From the NCBI GenBank assembly GCA_963576565.1, contig OY755044.1:41375235-41439234 (forward strand): a stretch of DNA of 64,000 nucleotides. Reading direction: 5' to 3'. This stretch comes from Aspidapion aeneum. Taxonomy: Eukaryota; Arthropoda; Insecta; Coleoptera; Brentidae. The notes beneath the pieces are model-generated. The model was given only the letters and a program-made list of their open reading frames with translations, ran no database searches and was not told the origin of the DNA. Each line of letters starts with the position of its first letter. The first letter of the stretch is position 1. Below, piece by piece: positions 46,101-58,100 of the stretch. The position numbers and the translations under genes are program-made.

Positions 46101-49100
46101 TTCTTTCAATCGCAAGATAGGTCCTACATCTTTGTCGTTAAGTTGTGTGGTTCTAATCGAAGCCGACATCCATTCTTCATCTGGTTCTAACTTTATCTGG
46201 CGCACGTAGGTAATTCCTTCTTTCTGGTCAATTTTCCTGCAATGTTTACAATCCTCGGGGCAAGGTCTTCTGGACAATGCATCTGCATTATTATGCACCC
46301 TTCCTGCTCGGTGCTTAATTTGATAATGGTATTGTTGTAGCTTTTCTATCCATCTCGCGACTTGCCCCTCAGGTTGTTTCATTTTCATGAGCCACTGTAA
46401 CGCAGCATGATCCGTTCTAATCAGAAACTCTTGTCCGTAGAGATATTTGTGAAAGTGATCTACGGATTTAACTATGGCTAGGAGCTCCTTTCTAGTAACA
46501 CAATAATTTCTCTCTGGTTTGGATAGCTTCTTGCTGAAAAATTCGATGACCCGTTCTTCTCCATCTTGTACTTGGGAGAGTACTGCTCCTATGCCATCGT
46601 TGCTCGCATCAGTATCTAATATGAATTTTCCTTTTGGAATGGGATATCCAAGAATCGGACTAGAACATAATGCTGCTTTTAGTCTTCTAAATGCTTGGTC
46701 ACATTCGGTATTCCATTTGTAAGAAGCTTTATCTTCTGTAAGTCTATGTAACGGAGACGCTATTTTGGCGAATCCTTCTACAAATCGTCTGTAGTATGTA
46801 CACAGACCCAAAAAGCTTCTCAATTCATGTTTGTCACGAGGTTGAGGCCATTCTTTTATTGCTTGTAGCTTCTTTTCGTCGGTATGGATGCCTTCTCGGG
46901 AAACGACGTGACCCAGGAACTCAACTTTTTCTTGGAACAGAAAACATTTCTTTGAGTTTAATTTAAGATTTGCGTTCCTGATTCTTGAGAATACTTCTCG
47001 TAAATTATCTAGATGTTCTTGAAATGATTTCCCCATTACTATGACATCATCCAAATAGACTAGGCAGGTTTTCCAAGTAAGGCCTCGTAGAACGACTTCC
47101 ATTAGTCTTTCAAATGTAGCTGGGGCATTGCACCGGCCAAATGGCATCACATTAAACTGATAAAGTCCACTTCCAGCAGAGAATGCAGTCTTCTCTTTAT
47201 CTCTTTCAAAGATTCCTACTTGCCAATACCCACTTTTCAGGTCAAGAGTAGAAAACCAATATGATCCTGCCAACGTTGTTAATGTGTCGTCTATTCTTGG
47301 CAGTGGGTAACTATCTTTCTTGGTCACATCGTTAAGTTTCCTGTAGTCGACACAAAATCTAGTACTTCCATCCTTTTTAGTGACCAACACTACAGGAGAT
47401 GACCAAGGACTTGATGACTCTTCAATAACACCGTCGCTGAGCATTTTATTAATGAGATTGTGAACTTCTTCTTGCTTGGCCATTGGTAGTCTTCTTGGGG
47501 GTTGTCTTATCGGTTGGGCATCGCCAGTGTTGATAGCATGTTGAATAAGGTTTGTGCGTCCCGAACTACTCCTAGTTTCGAAGATATTACTTTGTTCTTC
47601 TATAAACTCTCTCGCTTTACTATATTCTTCTGGAGTGAGATGTTGCCAAGTTGACTCAAACTGCCTCCATTGGTAACTTGCTTGTATCCTCGGAAGTTGG
47701 CTCTTCACATCTTGTTACTTTCTGTACTGGTTCAAATAATGCTACCACCTCCCCCTTATTAATTTTGACACTATTTGGGAAAATATTGGCGACTCTAATC
47801 GGGATGTCTTTATCGGTTTTAACTAGTGATTTTGCAACGAGGTGGTGGTGTTGGGTGTGTTTTGTTGGCTTATGAGTCTGACGCAGCTTGATGTTTTACT
47901 TTCGAGCCTCCCAAAAATTATGGTCTCACTGTTACCGACTAGTCTTGTTGTGCATACTGACACGACCTTTATTGGTTCTTTATTGAAGTGACTATTTGAC
48001 AAAATAAACTCTTCATTCCCAAATCTTAGGGTATTAAGTTTATTATCAAACGCAAATCCATGTTTACTTATCAAGTCCATTCCCAAAATAAATTCGTCTT
48101 CTATTTCGGCAACCAATACAGTGTGGCGAATCTTCAATCTTCCCAGCTGTAGGTCTATATCTGTCTGCCCCAACACGTCGGCGGATTCTCCAGTCACAGT
48201 CTTAAGTGTTATTTTCTTTTCTATTGGTCGAATTTTATATCTCGTTGCAATTTTGAACTTAAGCAATGATATGGCAGCACCAGTGTCTACTGTTATATTA
48301 ACTTTTCTCCCATTAATGAGTCCGTCGATGTTAAGACTGTCAGCAGTATGTTTTAGGCTCTTAATAGAGTAAATTTTGGGGGCTCTATTCCCATTAGCCA
48401 ACACCCGCCCCTCTGCGTTGACTAGTTTTAGTTTTCCTGATCTCTTCTTCGGTACTCTGTCCCGCTAGATGGCGAGCGAGACCTTATTTGGACGCGACAA
48501 TCGCGTTGAATATGCCCTGTACGTCCGCATCTGAAACACTTTACATTTGGAGAGGATCGTCTGCTTTCTTTCAAAGAGTCAATCTTCTCTATCAGTGATT
48601 GAAACATTTGGTTTAGCGTTTTTGAGTTGACCTCATGTCCATTGCTCATTTTTTCTCCCTCCTGAATTGAAACAGCTCTTACTTTTGGCCTGGACATATT
48701 CTTTGATGATTCAATTTCAAGGGCGCGAATCAACACTTCACTGCTGTTATGGAAGCGTTCTCGACGAAGTAACTTTGCTAAGTCCGTGTCTCGTAATCCA
48801 TTAATAAAGCGATCTACCATGAAGGGATCTCTGTAATTTTCTGGCATTTCTGGGTAAGCTAAATACATCAGCCTCCTGATATCTGCTTCATACTCTTGCA
48901 ATGATTCTCCTGGTCTTTGTTGACGAATATTTAATTCTGACCAATGTAAATTTCGCAAGTGTTCGTCTCCATACCTTCTTTCTAACGCTGCCACTAAAGC
49001 ATTATAATTCTGTTTTTGTGCGACTGGAATGGACCGTAAAAGTCCCGGAGTGGGTTCTCGTAGAGCTACTAACAAAGCTCTAGCTTTTTCTTCATCATCC

Positions 49101-52100
49101 CAACCATTTGCAGCAGCGGCAGCTTCAAACTGTTGTTTGTAAGTAGACCAGGAAGACGTACCATCAAAATTTGGAGGCTTAATGTTTTGGTTGGAATTTA
49201 CAACACATCTTTGAGCTTTTATTTTGTTGTGTTTTTTCTGAAGCTGTATAAACTGTTTTGACATGTCCTGGAATTTTTCTTCTATGGTTTGAAAAACTGC
49301 TTCCCTTACATTCTGTAGTTTGTTCTCCACTTTTTCTTCAACATGTTGTACCTTTTCTTCAACATTTTGTACCTTCTCTTTAACATTTTGTACCGTTTCT
49401 TCTAGATTCTGCAAATTATTTTGTAGCTTTTGTTCTACACTATGCATTCTTTGGGTTATTTCTTCCTTAAGATCTTCGGTTGCAGTCTTGAACTCTTCTC
49501 TCAGCTGTTCGGAGTTGCTCTTTATCTGATCGAAGTTTCTCATGTCATTCTGGTTTTGTTCCATGGTCTGTTTCATATCGCCCTGATTTTGCTCAATGGT
49601 CTGTCTTATATCGTTCTGATTTTGAACTATTTGAGCTGCTAGAGCCTGTATCATTTTAGTTAGATCTTCCATCTTTGCCGATCCTTGTCTAGTAAGCATC
49701 AACTTCCTGATAAATCACTTAAAACGTCTATTTTAGGGCTATAAAGCGAATGTCGAAGTCGGTTTTTCAATATCTCTTCCAATTCTTAAATAGAACCTAA
49801 TGGAATGTTCTGGAATATACTGGTAAATGCTACTCTTTCTGCTACTAGGCAAATGTAGAAGTCACTTTTTGATGAATCTTCTAGAAATTCTTCCTAATTC
49901 TTACTTTTGAAATAACTAAACTAATGTCGAAATCGGTATTTGTATATCTCTTCTAGTTTTTGAATAGAACGTCGTAGAATGTTATGGAATCTTCTAGAAA
50001 TTCTTTTTAGTTCTTACTTTTGAAATTACTAAGCTAATGTCGAAGTCTCTTTTTGGATATTTCTTCTGGTTTTCAAATAGAGCGTCGTAGAAAGTGATGG
50101 AATGTTCTAAAAATAATTTCTAATTCTTACTTTTAAAATAACTAAGCTACTGTCGAAGTCGGTATTTGTATATATCTTCTAGTTTTTGAATAGAACGTCG
50201 TAGAATGTTATGGAATCTTCTAGAAATTCTTCCTAATTCTTACTTTTGAAATAACTAAACTAATGTCGAAATCGGTATTTGTATATCTCTTCTAGTTTTT
50301 GAATAGAACGTCGTAGAATGTTATGGAATCTTCTAGAAATTCTTTTTAGTTCTTACTTTTGAAATTACTAAGCTAATGTCGAAGTCTCTTTTTGGATATT
50401 TTTTCTGGTTTTCGAATAGAGCGTCGTAGAAAGTGATGGAATGTTCTAGAAATTCTTTCTGATTCTTACTTTTAAAATTACTAATCTAATGTCGAAGTCG
50501 GTATTTGTATATCTCTTCTAGTTTTTGAATAGAACGTCGTAGAATGTTATAGAATATTCTAGAAAATCTCTCTAATTATCAATTTTTGGACTGTAAAGTT
50601 AATGTCGAAGTCGGTTCTTAAATATCTCTTTTAGTTTTTGAATAAAACAATATCGAACTTCTTCGAATATTCTGGAAAAATCACTTACGGTTTTTCTGTC
50701 CAATTGTCCTATCCGGTGGTACTATGTAAGGGTAGTCTTTGCACTATTTATTTCTTTTAGTTCCACTTCTGACACCAATTGTTACGGGTTCACAACGACA
50801 AATTAAAACTCGCAATTGTTGAAAACGATACGTCAATTTATTTCGACAAATTATGTACAAAAACACGCACTTAAACTTAGTAATAGCTCTTGCTAATAAT
50901 TCACTACTATAATCGGTCTATTAACTTCGTGTTAATCTCACGACCACTACAGCACGTTATCTGTGACTGACTCCTGGTGCGCGACCCCGGCCCTATATAT
51001 AGGATCGTCCATCTCTCTCGAACTTTCCGGCAGCCTTCGACGTCCGGAAAGTTCCCGCACTACCGCGACCGCAAGCCACAGACAACGCAACTAAAACCTA
51101 GACTAAGAATACAACCTTAAGATAAATCGACCTAATACTACACTAAACCTAAATAAATTCCAATTATAAAATTTAAATAACTTAAATTGGTAACAATACT
51201 AAACTTTCAGTCTTTTATCAAAACCGGAAAAATCAAAAAGGACAAAATAGCATGAGCAACTCTCTTCTTTATTTTCATGTATACTGGTTGCGTCTCTCTT
51301 CGTCTCATACAAATCGGTCTCATTGAAGTTTAAATCGAGAACAAATCATATTGTTGTTTTTGGACCCAAAAATACATTTTAAAAAAAATCGCTGTCCTTT
51401 TTTTGAGATTGAGATTGAGAACTCGGTGTTAACCGAACCGAACATCTTGGCCATTTGGTTGCAAATGAATACCTAGGGTCCAACACCTGACCTTTTTGAA
51501 GTATGGGCCTTGCTTAATGAAAATGCCTTACGTGCTATAGCGATCCGTGTAGATACGTCGTTTTCTTTAGGCATGGCAGTAAAGAAATAGCATTGAAGGA
51601 CGCTTCAACTGCAAAGCAATATCAAAACCGCTCTTTTTTAGGTGAACGTCACAAGCTAGGCCCGACCCCTTTTTATGATTTTGTCCGGTTTTGATAAAAG
51701 ACGTTATACAGAACTTCTAATTTGCTCTTTTCTTATAGAATTTAAATATTCCTTTACTTGTTCTATTTTCTTTTGGTTTTTTATGATTGTAATATCTTCA
51801 TCTGGGTTTGTTATTATTTTAGTTTTAGTGTAGTTCATAAGCATATAGTTTTAGCGGCTGTATCCAGTTCTTCCAGCATTTTTATGTTTTTCTTTCTTGT
51901 TTGTTATTAAGGCGATATCATCAGCATATCTTAGGTGGTTCAAGTATTGTCCGCTTACTTTGATGTCTATTTCTTCCCAATCTAAGCCTTTAAAAACATC
52001 TAGGGCCTGGTTAAATAGTTTAGAGGATATTGTGTCACTTTGCCTTACACCTTTTCTTATGAGAATTGGCTTGGTTTCTTCGTGTATTTTGATTAATGTT

Positions 52101-55100
52101 GTTGCTTCGCTATATATATTGTCTATTAAGTCTGTATATCTGTGATCTATTCGGCTATTAATTAAAGATGGTTTTACTGCCCAGTGCTCAATGCTATCGA
52201 AATATTTTCGAAGTGTATAAACGCAATATATAGTTGAATGTTGTATTCGTTGGCTCGTTCTATTAGGATTTTCATGGTTAATAAGTGGTCAACTGTACTG
52301 AAACCTTTCTGAAGCCTGCTTGTTCCTTTGATTGATATCCGTCAAATTTTGTTGTTAGTCTATCTGTTAACATTTTCCTGAAAAGCTGATAAATTACATT
52401 GAGGAGTGTTATAGGTCGATAGTTTTTTAGGTCTGCTTTATCGCCTTTCTGGTGTAGAATATTGGTTATGGATTCTTTCCAGTTGTTTGGGATTATTTTT
52501 TCTTTTAGTATTTTATTTAGGAGAATATGAAGGGTATTAACTACAGCTTTACCACCGTACTTAAGCAGTTCTGCCGTTACTCCGTCTTTTTCAGGTGATT
52601 TGTTATTTTTCATTTTCTTTAATGCTCTATTTTTGCTTTGATTATTTCAGGTTGCAGCTCTGAGTTTATATTTTTTATTTTTGTTTAGAATTTTTTCATG
52701 GTTTCTCGCGATGGTAACCTTTTCATTTGGTATAATTCTGTATAAAATAGTTGTGTGATATTAATGATATCCTCTTTAACGTTAGTTTCTATACCGTTCA
52801 TATCCTTTATTTTAATTATTTCATATCTACCTAGAGTCGTCCTTAGACATTTCATATTTCTGTTATTTTCTAACCTCTCTCAACTTTTATTTCTTGGCTC
52901 TTTATTTTTATTTATTTCTGTGTATTCTATAGATGTTCTTTTTCCTTCTTTCTCGACATTCCGTCTTTTTTCCATCAGTGCCTTTTTTCATCAGTGCCTT
53001 TTTTTCTTCTGATATAAAATTTTCTCTCTTTTTCTGTTTTTGTACGATATATTTTCCTACTTTGGTCATAGCTCTTGTCAGCGTATCATTTATTTCATCT
53101 ATATTTTCATTTTCGCATCTTAAGTTTTGAGTAAGCTGTTCCTTTAGCCTTTCTTTGTACATAGCTTTATTTTGTATAAGTTTATTCTGGTCAAGTTGTT
53201 CATTGTTATTATAATTTTTTTTTTCATTTTGAAATTACTATCAATGCAGATTTTTGTTCTGACCATCCTGTGATCACTGCCTGCTGTAGAGTCATGCATA
53301 AAGGTATTTTCCTCTAGATAATTCATTATGGTCTGTCATTCCATTCGCCATATCCAAAATCCCCTATTTTAGCCTCTTCTATGGTCATTTTCTTACCTAA
53401 TTTGGCATTGAAATCTCCTATGCATTACCAGTGTAAGATGGGTTTTGTGTTCTTCCATAGCTTTTGAGATGTGTAGAATGATTCGATGTGCTCGTTATCG
53501 TAGGTATAGAAGTGGGGGTATATACTTGAATAATTTTAAATGATGTTCTTTTCATTTTGAGTATAAGATAGGCAAGTTGCTATTATCTTCGTTACCTTTC
53601 TGGTATGTATAAGTAGATTACCGGAGCTTAGTTTTATTCGGTTTTTATGATTTTCGACGCGTTTCTGACAAGCCTACAATGTCCCATTTTATTGTCAGTT
53701 CTTCCTCCAGTTCATTAATTTTTCGTCGGTGTTCCTTGAACTAATATTATGTGTTCCTATTGTTAGTTTGACTAGTTTTTCTTTTGCTTTTGGACGTTTG
53801 ATCCTTGTGGCCTTTGCCTCCCCCAGATTCCGTGAGGCAGACCATAGAGGTGTTGGATTCGGAGAGTGTCCTTCCCACCTGGGGACCATTTCCTTTCGTT
53901 TTCAAATTCGCTATGATATTTTCATGGGGGGGGTAGCGGTAATAAAACACCACGCTTGCCAGGCGTGTTGGTGAGTTTATAATCAGCCGCCCACTCTGGA
54001 ACAGATGCTGTTTGCAGCCGCTCATTCTGAGTCAGATGTAGATGTGTTTTTAAAGAAGAAATGCCCCTTACACTATGTTCGCCGTACCGAGGACCTTCCT
54101 CTCCACTTTTCATACCGGTGTGGTCTTCTCCCGTATCCCTGGGAAAGGGATCCTAGACAGGTACTAACCCTCCGGGTCAGAGAGTACCTGAAATCTACGG
54201 AAGGCAGAAGTCCATTCATTTCTCCTGATAAACATATTATGAGGTCTACCTGTACCTGGAGTACTAATGGGGAAGATAATATTTTTACATTAGTAATTTT
54301 TTCTATTATTTCCTTAGTGTAACAGAGTGACAATGAAAATGGACGTCAGTTACACAGACCACTCTCACATCATCGGAAAGGGCGGCCTAAGCATTAAGCG
54401 AGTCATGGAAGAAACCGCGTGTCACGTGCACTTCCCCGACTCAAACCGAACTAACCCTAACGAGAAAAGCAACCAGGTCTCCATCTCTGGAGACATAGAT
54501 GGCGTGGAGATTGCCAGATTTCGTGTTAGGGTATGTAAAACTGTGTTTATTCAATTATATAGGTCTATGTTGATTTTAAGTATTGAAAGACTTTATCTAT
54601 TTTACCCAAAGAGAGATATAACATGCATCAGAAAAGTTAAAAAAAAGCGAGATTTGTTTTCAAATAAATGTATTATTAATTTATTTGAAATCAAGGCTTA
54701 GAGTTATATGAGGGCACGGCAGTACCTCGCCAAGTTCGCGCTGTCGTACCATCTTTTCTTGAAACATTTCAGCCCATATTTGACCTGTCTAAAACTCTAC
54801 TTCAGAATGAGCTACGAATCTCAAACTTTGCACTCACTCATGTATGGATCCTCAAACAACGATATCATCAAAATTCTACTGTACAGTGTGTCCCATTTTC
54901 GATGGGATTAAATGGGAAACTCGGTTATTATTAGAAATATTGATTTTCTGATTGCAGCTTACCGTGCTCTTGTTTTAAACCCTTAAACATGGTGTAATCA
55001 GATTTTTTTTTTACGGGTATGCGCGCTTGCAAGGAGATCCCTATCACGCTCGAGGAGCGGCAAGTGTGCGAAAATGTTGGTGTGTGTTGGTTTTGAAACG

Positions 55101-58100
55101 GTTCAGGTTGTAACCTGCAGGGAAAACTGTCGCAGGGAGTTTATTCCACAGCGATGCTGTTCTCCAGAGATATGAATTCTGATATAATGAGGTTCTTGGT
55201 GCCTCTATTTTGACAATAAATTGATGGTTACCGTCTGTTTGACGTGTTCGCCTAGTAGGTGCTACTCCCGGGGGGATCATACGTGCCAACTCTTCAGAGC
55301 ATTTTCCGTGATAATACCTGTAGTCTAAAAGCGCTGCAAATTCACCCCTTTCTGAGATACGGGTAGGTTCATCGACAAGCTGCGTTAGACCACAACTTAT
55401 GGCAAAAGCTTCTGCTTCCCTGCCTTCATTATCTGTTTTGTTGTGGTGTTTTAGCCAGGGTATATTGTGGACGTTGAAATCGCCTAAAAAAACAATTTCC
55501 GCATGTGGATAGTTAGACTGTATCCTATTACAGTTTTCGGATAATGTCGCAAAAAAGTTTTGATACTCGGTGTTACTTGGCGGTCGGTAAAGGCAGCAAA
55601 TGAACTTGGTCGATGACTTTGAGGTGAATTTCAGCCATATGATATCAAGGTTCGCTGGTTCTAGCTTCTCCTCTCGATGACATGAAAGGTCATTTTGAAT
55701 GTACACACAGATCCCAAAATTATGTCGAAATCGGTGGTTTAGGTCATAGCCGGGATAAAGATAGTTCACAGTAGGTGTTGCAGAACTGATTTTAGTTTCA
55801 GTGAGAACAAGGATGTCAGGTCTTTGTTCTTCAAGATGTTGGTGAACTGAATTCATGTTGGTACTTAATCCTCTTATATTGCTAAAATCAATTCTGAGTT
55901 GAGTTTTTGGTCTTCTTTTAATATCTTTGCATGAAGGACCCCCAGGATCACCCGACTCCCGGAGATCCGAGTGGTCGGGTATTTTACCTCCGGAATATTT
56001 TGATCCTGGAGGCGCCATCATGCTATCTGTTACTCATTGTTGGAACCGGACTGCCAGCGCAGTAGCGGAACGTGGTGATACCACTTAGCGCTACTCACTT
56101 CTGGCATGGTGGTATCTCACCGGTCGACGCCCAATGAGTAAAAAGCGTCTACCACCTACAATGTTTGCTATACCCCGTAGTTTCACTAAAAAATTGCATT
56201 TTTAATAATCCCTTATACCTCATTTATTTTGCAAAATATGTTTATTCTGTGAAAACCTTATTATGGCAACTTTTTTAGCAGAAAATAACGACGTTGTCAA
56301 TTTTTTTAAATATTGTTTAGTTTTTGAGATATGGTATTTATCATAAAAAAATTAAATACGGACCTGGATTTTTTTAATTACTATTTGGATTGGTTTCATG
56401 CTATTATTATCACAAAATAATAAAAAATTAATATTTTTTTCTTTTAAGGTAAAAAAAACATATTTAATATTAAAAAAAATTATTTTAGTCCGAACCTGGA
56501 AATTTCCAATATAACTATAAATTAAAAATTGCTAGTTGAACGATTTTTAGTTTAACTGTTTTGATACGTAGCAAATTAAAATGGTTTTACTTAAATTTAA
56601 AGATTTATTTGAAACAAAGTCTACAACAAAAACAAAAAGAATAATGAATTACAAAACATAATAACTAATTTTTCTTTAATGATATAAATTTCTAAACTGA
56701 TTGCCATTATGTGTAAGACATTGTTGGCATTTTTGACTAATTTTTCTTAACGCATAAAAACATTTCTGCCGTATAAATATTGGGATTTTGTTGCTTGAAT
56801 AAAGCAGTCAAACATATCACATTTTTCAAAATCTGGATATGGTCGATTTCTAGCCATTTTAGAATAATTTTGAGTGACTCATTCACTCATCCCGCGCTTT
56901 TATTTTACCACGTTGAAGTAAATTTCATGAGCACAGCAGTCCTATCAAATAATTACTGATATTTTTGTCACTTTTTAACGTTTTTACTTTTATTATAAAT
57001 CTTTTAATTAACGTTTCAAAACAGATAACCTAAAAATTGTTCAACTAGTATGTCTTGCAATTTTTAATTTATATTTACCTTGAAAATTTCCAGGTTCGGA
57101 CTAAAATGTTTTAAAAAAATATTAAATATTTTTTTTTAAGCTTAAATTACAAAAATATTAAAATTTTATAATTTTAAGATAATAATAGCATGAAACCAAT
57201 CAAAACAGCAATAAAAAAAATCCAGGTCCGCATTTAATTGTTTTATGATAAATACCATATCTCAAAAATTAAACAATATTTAAAAAAATTGACAACGTCA
57301 TTATTTTGCTCTAAAAAAGTTGCTAAGCAAAGGTTTTTACAGAATAAAAATATTTCGCAAAATAAGCGAGATACAAGGAATTATTAAAAATACAATTTTT
57401 CCAAAAACTCCCTGTATTAGCGAAACTACGGGGTATAGCAGAAATCTCATTACACCATTTTTAAGGGCTCAAAAAAAGAGCACGGTAAGGTGGAATCAGA
57501 AAATCTATATCTTTAATAATAACCGAGTTTCCCATATAATCCCATCGAAAATGGGACACGCTGTACTTCCAGACATACTACAAAGCTCAAATTTGGTAAA
57601 CTGATAGAAATTATGACCAAACCCTTGGAAAAAATCGAAAAACCCAAAAAAAAAATTAAAATACCCCTATAAATGTAAAACTATGTAAAAGTAACACTGC
57701 CCACTTCAAGAAACGCTAGAGAGCTGAGTTTTGGAAGGCTGATAGACACTATGATAAAACCATGGGAAAAAATTTAAAAACACCAACATTTTAATTTATT
57801 TCCCTCTCCTATAAATGTAAATTTATATAAAAGTAACATTGCCCACTTCCAGAAACGCTAGAGAGCTGGGTTTCGGAAGGCTGATAGAAACTCTGATAAA
57901 ACCATGGGAAAAAATTTAAAAACCCCAAATTTTCATTTCCTGTCCTCCCCTATAAATGTAAAGTTGTGTAAAAGTAACATTACCCACTTCCAGAAACGCT
58001 AGAGAGCTAAGCATTGGAAGACTGATAGGAACTATGACAAAACTATAGGAAAAAATTTAAAAACATGAACATTTTAATTTACTTCCCTCCCCTATACATG

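Larger units (their letters stand above)
44427..51195 (-). mobile_element. Full-length Ty3/gypsy LTR retrotransposon
   Basis: 6,769 bp between 4-bp duplications ATAC (44423-44426 and 51196-51199). LTRs at both ends start TGTTACGGG and end GTAACA. On the minus strand the order is 5' LTR (51195-50780), primer-binding site, repeat-rich leader, gag, protease, RT-RNase H-integrase, polypurine tract, 3' LTR (44840-44427). There is no env-like frame. The LTRs differ at only a few positions, so the insertion is recent. The pro-pol frame is interrupted near 47823-47712. Confidence 0.96.
51703..54115 (-). mobile_element. RTE-like LINE, degenerate
   Basis: On the minus strand an endonuclease start (LTIGTHNISSRNTDEKLM, near 53770) is followed by AGSDHRMVRTK near 53280, then RT motifs NYRPITLLNVIYQLF (near 52420), EQAGFR (near 52310) and LRYADDIALI (near 51920). 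Several stops and frame changes separate them, so it is dead. The order endonuclease then RT without RNase H fits RTE/BovB-type elements. It lies in BicC intron 4; the unrelated 53747-54333 frames include its 5' region. Confidence 0.75.
54884..57563. mobile_element. Tc1/mariner-like TIR element with long inverted arms, TA duplication
   Basis: Begins CAGTGTGTCCCATTTTCGAT and ends with the inverse of CAGCGTGTCCCATTTTCGAT; the target is TA (or GTAC). Copy 1 of family A at 9400-9412 shows the uninterrupted site CTGGAAGTACAGTAGAAT. Arms extend about 540 bp: outer 118 bp, then TATACCCCGTAGTTTC and further blocks (56169-56590 pairs with 57000-57443). The left arm is split by a LINE (about 55000-56165). 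Confidence 0.85.

Noticed and set aside
49320..49529. Cys/Phe/Ser-rich plus-strand frame, looks like a small secreted peptide
   Set aside because: Exact antisense of the coiled-coil repeats in gypsy gag.
44427..51195. Endogenous retrovirus with envelope
   Set aside because: No open frame of envelope size lies between integrase and the 3' LTR; the element is gag-pro-pol only.
54327..54701. 124-codon frame as a complete small KH protein
   Set aside because: Only 54318-54530 is exon; the remainder runs past a GTATGT donor into the BicC intron.
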